From Comamonadaceae bacterium (lineage in GTDB: Bacteria > Pseudomonadota > Gammaproteobacteria > Burkholderiales > Burkholderiaceae_C): 6,999 nt of DNA. The notes under the pieces were generated by a model. The model searched no databases. It saw only the letters and a program-made list of their open reading frames with translations, and was not told where the DNA came from. Position numbers and translations under genes: made by a program. Positions 1-6,999 of the stretch are shown piece after piece; the first letter of the stretch is position 1, and each line of letters opens with the position of its first letter. The DNA lies in assembly GCA_947494405.1 (NCBI GenBank), contig CANLWQ010000108.1, positions 1-6,999 of the forward strand. The letters are read 5' to 3'.

Positions 1-192
1 ACCAGCGTCAGCGGCAGTCTGCAGCCCCTCACCACAGCCGCGCTGCGCACCGCCTTGTGGCGCTACCCTTTGCAAAGTTTTGGTCTGATTGCACGCATCC
101 ATTGGCAAGCGTTGGGGCTGTGGCTCAAGCGTGTGCCGTTTGTGCGCAAGCCACCGCCTCCCGAACAGTTTGCCACCCGTGGTGGTCTGTGA
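1..192 (+). CDS. DUF1365 family protein, C-terminal fragment
   Basis: The frame is open from the first base of the window and stops with TGA at 190-192, leaving 63 visible residues; the start lies upstream of the window. The piece contains LIARIHWQALGLWLK (visible residues 29-43) followed by a basic, proline-rich tail. This matches the C-terminal end of DUF1365 proteins, which typically run to about 250 residues. DUF1365 genes very often sit directly upstream of a Cfa-like methyltransferase, as here, 31 bases ahead of it. Their biochemical role is not established; the constant pairing suggests a part in modifying membrane acyl chains. The family call rests on the tail motif plus context, since the rest of the protein is not visible. 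Confidence 0.82.
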   Translation, partial: TSVSGSLQPLTTAALRTALWRYPLQSFGLIARIHWQALGLWLKRVPFVRKPPPPEQFATRGGL

Positions 193-223
193 ATTTTTTG
201 TCTCAACGCCTATTTTTTTGACC

Positions 224-1459
224 ATGTCCAGCCTGCACTCCTCCAACCCCAGCGCCCCAAGCATTTCCAGCCCCAGCGCGCCCATGGCGGCACAACGCGC
301 TTTGCGCATGCTCGAATCTTTGACTGTGGGCGGGCTGACGGTTGCCTTGCCCGACCAACGCGAGCTGACATTTGGCACCGCCCAAAGCGGGCCGCAAGCC
401 AGTATTCGCATCCACGACTGGCAAGTGTTTGCTCTGACCATGCGCTCGGGTGACATCGGTTTTGCCGAGAGCTATATCGCCAAGCAATGGGACACGCCCG
501 ACTTAACCACATTGCTGCAACTGCTGGTGGCCAACCGGCGCGTGATGGACGATTTGATTTTTGGCACATGGTGGGGACGCTTGGCTTACCAAGTTCGCCA
601 CTGGATGCGGCGCAACACCAAAAAGAACAGCAGCAAAAACATCCATGCCCATTACGATTTGGGCAACGGTTTTTACAGCCTGTGGCTAGACCCCAGCATG
701 TCTTATTCCTCGGCATGGTTTGAAAACGACTACAACCAACCCCTGATAGACGCACAACACGCCAAAGTGCGTCGCGCCTTGCGCATGGCGGGGGTGCTTG
801 CGGGTCAGTCCCAGCGTGTGCTGGAAATTGGCTGCGGCTGGGGCGGCTTGGCTGAAATTGCCACCAAAGAATGCGGCGCCAAAGTCACGGGTATCACGCT
901 GAGCCCCGCACAACTGGCCTATGCCAGCGAGCGCCTGGGCGCGCAATCGCTGCATGCAGATTTGCGTTTGCAAGATTACCGCGATACCGACGACGGCCCG
1001 TATGACGCGATTTGTTCCATAGAGATGATAGAAGCCGTGGGCCGGGCTTACTGGCCCACCTATTTCCAAACCATTGCGCGCTTGCTTAAACCCGGCGGTC
1101 AGGCTTGCATTCAAAGCATAGTCATCGCCGACGACTTGTTCGAGCGCTATGCCTTGGGCACCGACTTTATTCAGCAGTACATATTTCCCGGTGGCTTTTT
1201 GCCCAGCACCAGCCAGTTCAAAGCGCAAGCACAGGCAGCAGGCTTGCAAGTGGTCGACAGTTTTGCTTTCGGCCAAGACTATGCAGAAACCTTGAAACGT
1301 TGGCGCGAAACCTATGTACAGAGCTTGCCGCACATGGGCGACTTGGGCTTTGACCAGCGCTTTGAGCGCACCTGGGTGTTTTACTTGGCCTATTGCGAAG
1401 CCGCATTTTTAGAACGCAACACCGACGTGGTTCAGTTCACCTTGCGCAAACCCGCATGA
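224..1459 (+). CDS. Cyclopropane-fatty-acyl-phospholipid synthase family SAM methyltransferase
   Basis: Class I SAM-dependent methyltransferase of the Cfa/mycolic acid synthase family, 411 residues against 382 for E. coli Cfa. It is expected to transfer a one-carbon unit from SAM to a double bond in phospholipid acyl chains at the inner membrane. Residues 1-20 form a Ser/Pro-rich leader with PSAP twice. Next come a substrate-binding N-terminal domain, HYDLGN (143-148), MSYSSAW (159-165), the SAM loop VLEIGCGWGG (199-208), LQDYRD, a conserved Glu at 270 and the FGQDY motif with Tyr353. Compared with the E. coli bicarbonate site, Glu239, Ile268 and Tyr317 are kept (Glu270, Ile299, Tyr353), but Cys139 is Ser163 and His266 is Gln297. 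It may therefore methylate rather than cyclopropanate, as UfaM does in furan fatty acid synthesis. The start is the first ATG after the DUF1365 stop. No clear ribosome binding site is visible, and ATG at 284 or GTG at 179/182 are alternatives. Confidence 0.9.
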   Translation: MSSLHSSNPSAPSISSPSAPMAAQRALRMLESLTVGGLTVALPDQRELTFGTAQSGPQASIRIHDWQVFALTMRSGDIGFAESYIAKQWDTPDLTTLLQLLVANRRVMDDLIFGTWWGRLAYQVRHWMRRNTKKNSSKNIHAHYDLGNGFYSLWLDPSMSYSSAWFENDYNQPLIDAQHAKVRRALRMAGVLAGQSQRVLEIGCGWGGLAEIATKECGAKVTGITLSPAQLAYASERLGAQSLHADLRLQDYRDTDDGPYDAICSIEMIEAVGRAYWPTYFQTIARLLKPGGQACIQSIVIADDLFERYALGTDFIQQYIFPGGFLPSTSQFKAQAQAAGLQVVDSFAFGQDYAETLKRWRETYVQSLPHMGDLGFDQRFERTWVFYLAYCEAAFLERNTDVVQFTLRKPA

Positions 1460-2757
1460 ACAACAAGCCAAGCGGGCATATGACTGCCTTGGCTTTGGCT
1501 CGCTTGGGCCTGCCCGCTTTGCCCTTGGCCTTTGTGGCTTTGCCTTTGTATGTGTTGTGGCCGCATCACTTTGCCACCGAGTTTGGGGTATCGCTTTCGT
1601 TGATCGGTGGCTTGTTGCTGTTGGCGCGCGCCTTGGATGCCGTGATAGACCCCAGTCTGGGTCACTGGCTAGACAGTTGTTATGCGCAAAGCCCGGCGCG
1701 CGTGCTGCGCCGCTGCTACATGGCCGCGCTGCTTTTGGGTTTGTCTTTTATCGGCTTGTTTTTCCCGCAATGGTTGCTGGGACGGGATGTGGCGCAAGCC
1801 GATTTGCTGCTGCTGACAGGCGCTTTGCTGCTGGTTTGTTATCTGAGTTACAGCGTGCTCACGATTGCCCTGCAAGCTTGGGGCGCTCGATTGGGCGGCG
1901 ATGCCGTGGCTCGCAGTCGATTGGTGGGTTGGCGAGAGGGCTTGGGCTTGGCTGGCGTGATCTTGGCCTCTTTGGTGTCGGGCTATGCCGGTATACCGGC
2001 GTTGGTGGCGCTGTTCATTGGCGTGCTGGTTGTGGGCATGCTGTCATGGTCGGGCGCCATACAACCGGCGCCCAGCACTGACGCGGAGCAGAGCGGCTGG
2101 TGGTCTTCGCTTTGGCATCCTTTGAAAGACACCGAGTTTCGCGGCTTGCTTGGGGTGTTTATGGTCAATGGCATCGCGTCGGCCATTCCTGCCACGCTGC
2201 TGGTGTTTTTTGTGCAAGACCGCTTGCAGCTTGACGCTCAAATGCAAGCGCAGTTCTTGGGTGTTTATTTCGTGGCGGCTGCCTTGTCTATGCCGCTTTG
2301 GCTGCGCGTGATTGAACGCTTTGGTTTGGTCAAGGCTTGGGCCGCCGGCATGGCCATGGCGGTGTTGGTGTTTATCTGGTCCTTCGCCTTGGGCGCGGGC
2401 GATGTGTGGGGCTATACCGCTATTTGCGCGCTGTCGGGGCTGGCTTTGGGCGCAGATTTGATTGCGCCAGGCGCTTTGCTCAACGGCGTGCTGCAGCAAC
2501 GTGGCCCCCATGCGATACATGCAGGCGCCTACTTTGGTTGGTGGCAAGTCGCTACCAAACTCAATTTGGCACTCGCTGCGGGTATTGCCTTGCCTCTGCT
2601 AGAGTGGTTGGGCTACACCCCTGGCGCGCAAGACGCCAGCGCCTTGGCAGCGCTCAGCGGGTCGTATGCCTTGCTGCCCTGTGCTTTGAAATTAACGGCT
2701 CTGTGGCTGCTGCTCAAAGCCTCACGACTCACACTGATGAACAAGGAGACTGTATGA
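1456..2757 (+). CDS. MFS transporter of the GPH (sodium:galactoside symporter-like) family
   Basis: Integral inner-membrane protein of 433 residues. About 12 hydrophobic segments can be picked out, the first at roughly residues 17-36 and the last near 400-425. The stretch RALDAVIDPSLG (58-69) matches the R-x-x-D-x-x-x-D-P-x-x-G signature at the end of helix 2 in MelB-type glycoside-pentoside-hexuronide:cation symporters. Asp61 and Asp65 fall where MelB has its cation-coordinating Asp55 and Asp59, but MelB Asn58 is Ile64 here. Length is normal for the family (MelB about 470). The ATG at 1456 overlaps the methyltransferase stop in an ATGA, so the two are probably translationally coupled; a later in-frame ATG at 1480 is possible. 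The same transporter type is known within Cfa-like/DUF3833/SDR clusters elsewhere, so the cargo may be a lipid-pathway compound rather than a sugar; that is inference. Confidence 0.87.
   Translation: MNNKPSGHMTALALARLGLPALPLAFVALPLYVLWPHHFATEFGVSLSLIGGLLLLARALDAVIDPSLGHWLDSCYAQSPARVLRRCYMAALLLGLSFIGLFFPQWLLGRDVAQADLLLLTGALLLVCYLSYSVLTIALQAWGARLGGDAVARSRLVGWREGLGLAGVILASLVSGYAGIPALVALFIGVLVVGMLSWSGAIQPAPSTDAEQSGWWSSLWHPLKDTEFRGLLGVFMVNGIASAIPATLLVFFVQDRLQLDAQMQAQFLGVYFVAAALSMPLWLRVIERFGLVKAWAAGMAMAVLVFIWSFALGAGDVWGYTAICALSGLALGADLIAPGALLNGVLQQRGPHAIHAGAYFGWWQVATKLNLALAAGIALPLLEWLGYTPGAQDASALAALSGSYALLPCALKLTALWLLLKASRLTLMNKETV
2743..2748 (+). promoter_or_regulatory. Shine-Dalgarno site for the DUF3833 gene
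   Basis: AAGGAG lies 5 bases before the ATG at 2754, inside the 3' end of the transporter gene. It is the clearest ribosome binding site in the six-gene unit. It fixes the DUF3833 start at the ATGA overlap and suggests that this protein is translated more strongly than its neighbours. Confidence 0.8.
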
Positions 2758-3290
2758 ATCGACGTTTATGGTTGTCTGCGGCCACGGCCACCGCCTTGGG
2801 CGCGACTGGCTGTGCGGGCCCCTCTTTGAACGACTATGCCCAAGCTCTGCCGGCACTCGATCTGAAAACCTACTTCAACGGCGTGATTGACGCTTGGGGT
2901 GTTTTCACCGACCGCTCGGGCCGCGTGGTCAAGCGCTTTACCGTGGTGATGAACTGCAGCTGGGATGGTGAGCAAGGTGTGCTCGACGAAGACTTTGTGT
3001 ATTCCGATGGCAGCACCCAAAAACGCATTTGGAAATTGCAGCACTTGGGTGACGGCAATTACAGCGGTTCGGCCGATGATGTGGTGGGACTCGCCAAGGG
3101 CGCCAGCCGTGGCAATGCGTTTCGCTGGGGCTATACCTTGGCACTGCCGGTCGATGGCAGGGTTTGGGAGGTGCAGTTTGACGACTGGATGTACCTCATG
3201 AACGACCGCGTCATGCTCAACAAAGCCAGCATGTCCAAGCTGGGCATTTTTTTGGGTGAGGTCACTTTGGCGTTCACCAAGCGGGCTTAA
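2754..3290 (+). CDS. DUF3833 family putative lipoprotein
   Basis: Protein of 178 residues, full length for DUF3833. It opens with a signal-like segment (NRRLWLSAATATALGATGC) ending in a lipobox-like ATGC with Cys20, so it is probably a lipoprotein. Ala rather than Asp after the Cys fits outer-membrane sorting under the E. coli Lol rule. The mature part carries the family hallmarks: DYAQALPALDLKTYFNG (27-43), AWGVFTDRSG (47-56), a WDG near 67, FDDWMYL (142-148) and a MSKLG...GEVTL tail. The function of DUF3833 is not established. The family recurs beside Cfa-like methyltransferases and SDR enzymes, and a role in binding or presenting modified lipids in the periplasm is a guess. The start overlaps the transporter stop (ATGA) and has the strong AAGGAG site. 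The next gene begins 3 bases after the stop. Confidence 0.88.
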   Translation: MNRRLWLSAATATALGATGCAGPSLNDYAQALPALDLKTYFNGVIDAWGVFTDRSGRVVKRFTVVMNCSWDGEQGVLDEDFVYSDGSTQKRIWKLQHLGDGNYSGSADDVVGLAKGASRGNAFRWGYTLALPVDGRVWEVQFDDWMYLMNDRVMLNKASMSKLGIFLGEVTLAFTKRA

Positions 3291-3293
3291 ACC

Positions 3294-4076
3294 ATGGCTT
3301 GGCTCACGCCCTTTAACAAGCCCCTCACCGAATGGCACGGTCGCAGCGTGTGGCTGGTGGGCGCGTCCAGCGGCATAGGTTTGGCATGCGCCAAGGCCTT
3401 GCATGCGCTGGGTGCCAAGGTGTGTGTGTCAGCCAGACAAGAAGCCTTGCTGCATGCTTTTGTATCAGATCACCCTGGCAGCATGGCCTTGCCCTTGAAC
3501 GTGACGGATGCGCAAGCGGTTCAAGCGGCGGCCCGCACCGTCCAAGCCCAGCACGGCTTGGATGTGGTGATGTATTGCGCGGGCGTCTACCAACCACTGC
3601 GTGCCACCGACTACAACTTGGCTGTCATGGAACAACACATGGCCGTGAATTACCACGGCGCTTTGTATGTGCTCGATGCCGTCTTGCCCGCTTTGCTGGC
3701 CCAAGGTCATGGTCACCTCAGCTTGGTGTCTAGCGTCGCTGGTTACCGAGGTTTGCCGCAAAGCTTGGCCTACGGCCCCAGCAAAGCCGCGCTCACCCAT
3801 TTGGGCGAAGCCTTGTATTTGGATTTGCAAGACAGCGGCATTGGCGTGAGTGTCATCAACCCCGGGTTTGTAGAGACACCGCTGACGGCGCAAAACCAAT
3901 TCACCATGCCCGCGCTCATCACGCCAGCGCAAGCCGCCCAATTTATTGTGCAAGGCTGGCGCGACGGCTTGTTTGAAATCCATTTCCCCAAACGCTTCAC
4001 CCTGTGGCTGCAGCTGCTGCGGGTGTTACCTTACCGTTGGTATTTTTCATTGGTGCGCCGCGCCACAGGCTTATGA
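3294..4076 (+). CDS. Short-chain dehydrogenase/reductase (SDR), classical type
   Basis: NAD(P)-dependent oxidoreductase of 260 residues with a complete classical SDR set. The cofactor loop VGASSGIG is at 22-29 (G23-x3-G27-x-G29), an acidic NVTD follows at 69-72, and CAG at 95-97 stands where NAG is usual. The catalytic tetrad is Asn119, Ser147, Tyr160 and Lys164 (YGPSK). Arg48 after the second strand, with no acidic residue at that strand's end, favours NADP(H) over NAD(H). The C-terminal part after about 190 is hydrophobic and basic and may touch the membrane. The ATG at 3294 is 3 bases after the DUF3833 stop, and the TGA at 4074-4076 overlaps the next start, so it belongs to the same transcription unit. 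The substrate cannot be read from sequence; a carbonyl or hydroxyl intermediate of acyl-chain modification is the likely guess from context. Confidence 0.93.
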   Translation: MAWLTPFNKPLTEWHGRSVWLVGASSGIGLACAKALHALGAKVCVSARQEALLHAFVSDHPGSMALPLNVTDAQAVQAAARTVQAQHGLDVVMYCAGVYQPLRATDYNLAVMEQHMAVNYHGALYVLDAVLPALLAQGHGHLSLVSSVAGYRGLPQSLAYGPSKAALTHLGEALYLDLQDSGIGVSVINPGFVETPLTAQNQFTMPALITPAQAAQFIVQGWRDGLFEIHFPKRFTLWLQLLRVLPYRWYFSLVRRATGL

Positions 4077-4534
4077 ATACACCTTACAAGCATTTGCCGG
4101 ACGTGGTGGACGCTTTGGTCGAGGTCTTTGAGCAGCTTCAACCCGCCGACCTGAGCAGATTTGGCAACTGGTATGCACCAGACGCACGCTTTAAAGACCC
4201 TTTCAAAGAGGTGCAAGGCGTGGCAGCCATTGAGGCTATTTTTGCGCACATGTTCGAGAGCCTGCATGAGCCGCGTTTTGTGGTGACCGAGCGCATCGTG
4301 CAAGGTCAGCAGTGTTTTTTGGTCTGGGATTTTGTGTTTCGCTTCAAGACCAGAGACAGCCAAACACTTCAATGCATACGCGGGGGTTCGCATTTGCAAT
4401 TTGTGCCATCCGAGGACGGCGCTTGGCGCATCAGCTTGCACCGCGATTACTGGGACGCAGCCGAAGAGTTGTATGAAAAACTGCCGCTGGTGGGCAGCTT
4501 GATGCGCTGGCTGAAAAAACGCGTCAACAGTTAA
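4073..4534 (+). CDS. NTF2/SnoaL-like family protein
   Basis: Small soluble protein of 153 residues with the layout of an NTF2-like cone fold: N-terminal helices (about 8-30), NWYAPDARFKDPFKEVQG (32-49), a helix containing IEAIFAHMF, then beta strands. These include CFLVWDFVFRF and a GGSHLQF strand. The tail HRDYWDAAEELYEKLP (from 123) and the basic RWLKKR end are distinctive for the subgroup found in Cfa-like/SDR clusters. There is no signal peptide. NTF2-like proteins may be small enzymes (isomerases, cyclases, dehydratases) or ligand binders, and the chemistry here is unknown. The ATG overlaps the SDR stop (ATGA) with only a weak AGG upstream, so it is the last gene of the unit, ending 9 bases before the convergent GST gene. 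The family-level call is firm; the function is not. Confidence 0.85.
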   Translation: MNTPYKHLPDVVDALVEVFEQLQPADLSRFGNWYAPDARFKDPFKEVQGVAAIEAIFAHMFESLHEPRFVVTERIVQGQQCFLVWDFVFRFKTRDSQTLQCIRGGSHLQFVPSEDGAWRISLHRDYWDAAEELYEKLPLVGSLMRWLKKRVNS

Positions 4535-4543
4535 GCGCTGGCC

Positions 4544-5158
4544 TTAAGCTGGCACGCTTTCCATGAAACTGGCGCGTTGCGCGAGCTTTTCTTGCAAGAC
4601 AGCCAAGTTGGCATAGTCTTCGCGCCATCCGATATGGGGAAAGCGAAAGTCCAAATAGCCCAAAGCGCAACCCACAGCCAAGTCGGCCAAATTCAAATGC
4701 GTGCCGCAGCAATACGGCTTGTCGCCCAAGCCTTGGCTCATGGCCGCCAAACTGCCGTGCACCTTGCCCAAATGGCGGTCTATCCAAGCTTGGCTGCGTT
4801 CGGCTTCGCTGCGACCGGGCCAATTTGCTTCTAGGCGCGCGGTGATGGCCGCGTCAAGCAAGCCATCGGCCAAAGCTTCCCAGGTTTTCACCTCGGTGCG
4901 CTCACGCCCGCTGGGGGGAATGAGTTTGCCCACTGGCGACAAGGTGTCTAGGTATTCGACGATGACGCGTGAATCGAACAATGCCTCGCCGCCTTCCATG
5001 ACCAAGCAAGGAACTTTGCCCAAGGGATTAGAAGCTGCGATGGTGGTGTCGCTGGCCCAAACATCTTCCTGCACAAATTCGTATTCAAGCTTTTTCTCGG
5101 CCATGACAACACGCACTTTGCGCACATAGGGACTGGGGACAGAGCCGATCAATTTCAT
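4544..5158 (-). CDS. Glutathione S-transferase family protein, YibF-like
   Basis: Cytosolic GST-fold protein of 204 residues, close in length and pattern to E. coli YibF (202). The N-terminal thioredoxin-like domain (1-80) has GSVPSPYVRK (5-14) with candidate catalytic Ser9. It also has the cis-proline segment GKVPCLV (47-53, Pro50) and the glutathione-contacting FDS (61-63). The helical C-terminal domain includes EALADGLLDAAI and the N-capping-type stretch NLADLAVGCALGYLDFR. The substrate is unknown; many YibF-like proteins bind glutathione with little classical transferase activity. It is convergent with the NTF2-like gene and divergent from purB. The start is set by alignment of MKLIGS with YibF MKLVGS; no strong ribosome binding site is visible upstream. 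Confidence 0.92.
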   Translation of the reverse strand: MKLIGSVPSPYVRKVRVVMAEKKLEYEFVQEDVWASDTTIAASNPLGKVPCLVMEGGEALFDSRVIVEYLDTLSPVGKLIPPSGRERTEVKTWEALADGLLDAAITARLEANWPGRSEAERSQAWIDRHLGKVHGSLAAMSQGLGDKPYCCGTHLNLADLAVGCALGYLDFRFPHIGWREDYANLAVLQEKLAQRASFMESVPA

Positions 5159-5187
5159 ACAGACATCTATTTGTTTCGCAGTCTGTC

Positions 5188-5193
5188 ATTCTA
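5188..5193 (-). promoter_or_regulatory. Candidate -10 box for the GST gene
   Basis: Read on the minus strand this is TAGAAT, five of six matches to TATAAT. It would start transcription around 5181 and give a leader of roughly 23 bases before the GST ATG. The expected -35 position holds no good match, so this is a weak prediction. Confidence 0.35.
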
Positions 5194-5196
5194 TAG

Positions 5197-6657
<1,461 letters not shown>

Positions 6658-6662
6658 TGGCC

Positions 6663-6992
6663 TCAGGACCTGGCGCGTTCGGCATAGCGGTTAAACCGCC
6701 ATGAGTCGCCGTGCAAGGTGATGCGCCGCCAGACCGCACGTTTGGCCACAGGGCTCATCTCGGGCCAGCGTTGCACCTCCTCGAAGCTGCGACCACAGCC
6801 TTTGCACATAGGGTCGCCTTGGCTGGTGGAACAAATGGCGATGCAAGGCGTGTCGGTGGTGGTGTCGTACCACGCTTGCCATGCAGCAAAGGCTTTGGGA
6901 GGAAACCCTTTTTCCGCCGCAAGTTCTTGGTGGTGGTAAATCATCAGGGCATAGACCTCAGCCAAGGCGCGCAACTCGGGGGCCAAGGTCAC
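6663..6992 (-). CDS. DUF1289 domain protein, 5' end uncertain
   Basis: The protein has 109 residues if it begins at the GTG at 6990-6992. The frame stays open to the window edge, so the true start may lie beyond base 6999; an internal ATG at residue 17 is also possible. Residues 48-90 are a clear DUF1289 domain: TPCIAIC, then a MCKGCGRSFEE segment and RWPEMSPVAKRAVWRRI. The four cysteines (50, 54, 63, 66) are in the family pattern and could bind a metal or iron-sulfur centre; no function is established. The roughly 45-residue N-terminal part is helical, with LRALAEVYALMIYHHQELAAEKG. The C terminus is basic (RFNRYAERARS). It is convergent with purB, the two stop codons being 5 bases apart with no terminator between them. 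Confidence 0.82.
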   Translation of the reverse strand: MTLAPELRALAEVYALMIYHHQELAAEKGFPPKAFAAWQAWYDTTTDTPCIAICSTSQGDPMCKGCGRSFEEVQRWPEMSPVAKRAVWRRITLHGDSWRFNRYAERARS

Positions 6993-6999
6993 GCCGTCA

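Noticed and set aside
89..223. A 45-residue N-terminal extension of the methyltransferase from an ATG at 89
   Set aside because: It would lie almost wholly over the DUF1365 coding frame, has no resemblance to Cfa proteins, and lacks a ribosome binding site. The ATG at 224 follows the DUF1365 stop.
247..279. Direct repeat CCCCAGCGC (247-255 and 271-279)
   Set aside because: It is the DNA of two PSAP stretches in the low-complexity leader of the methyltransferase; too short and too compositionally biased to be a functional repeat.
686..1333. A long antisense open frame opposite the methyltransferase
   Set aside because: Its translation shows no recognisable domain and is explained by GC-rich codon bias on the opposite strand of a clear enzyme gene.
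1393..1455. An upstream start for the transporter inside the methyltransferase gene
   Set aside because: The extra residues (starting MRSRIF) are polar and unlike the family. The ATGA overlap at 1456 matches the coupling pattern of the other junctions.
2766..3404. A long antisense open frame opposite DUF3833 and the SDR start
   Set aside because: It crosses two well-supported genes and its translation resembles no family; it is a codon-bias shadow.
4531..4549. Possible terminator between the NTF2-like and GST genes (TTAAGC at 4531-4536 and 4544-4549)
   Set aside because: The two copies are direct, not inverted, repeats, so no stable stem forms, and there is no T-run.
4701..5129. An open frame on the + strand inside the GST gene
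   Set aside because: The minus-strand GST matches YibF along its whole length, while the + strand translation has no recognisable motif.

Overview
The window looks like chromosome from a betaproteobacterium of the Burkholderiales, most likely a freshwater member of the Comamonadaceae. This rests on the GC-rich, TTG-leucine-rich coding style, the PurB and YibF-type GST sequences, and the tightly packed genes. The genus-level placement is inference. No mobile element, CRISPR array, tRNA or rRNA was seen, and there is no stretch over about 100 bases without a gene.

Region 1 (1-4534, all + strand) is a compact gene set that looks like one transcription unit. In order it holds the 3' end of a DUF1365 gene, a cyclopropane-fatty-acid-synthase-family SAM methyltransferase, a GPH/MelB-type MFS transporter, a DUF3833 putative lipoprotein, a classical short-chain dehydrogenase and a small NTF2/SnoaL-like protein. 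Three junctions are ATGA start/stop overlaps and another gap is 3 bases. This gene set is known from many proteobacteria as a membrane-lipid modification cluster, often near photolyase, ChrR/ECF-sigma or flavin amine-oxidase genes. In alphaproteobacteria a Cfa-like methylase (UfaM), a desaturase (UfaD) and an oxygen-inserting protein (UfaO) build furan fatty acids on phospholipid chains. The methyltransferase here differs from E. coli Cfa at two bicarbonate-site positions (Cys to Ser, His to Gln), so methylation of unsaturated acyl chains is at least as likely as cyclopropanation. The upstream partners would lie before base 1 and cannot be seen.

Region 2 (4544-5158, - strand) is a YibF-like glutathione S-transferase. 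It converges on region 1 with a 9-base gap and diverges from purB across a 95-base intergenic region that carries promoter-like elements and short palindromes.

Region 3 (5254-6657, + strand) is purB, adenylosuccinate lyase, a housekeeping purine-biosynthesis gene with all signature motifs intact. Region 4 (6663-6992, - strand, possibly running past the window edge) is a DUF1289 protein with a conserved four-cysteine motif, convergent with purB across only 5 bases.

The most unusual part is region 1, where several conserved companions (DUF1365, DUF3833, the NTF2-like protein, the GPH transporter) have no established biochemical role. The rest is ordinary housekeeping sequence.
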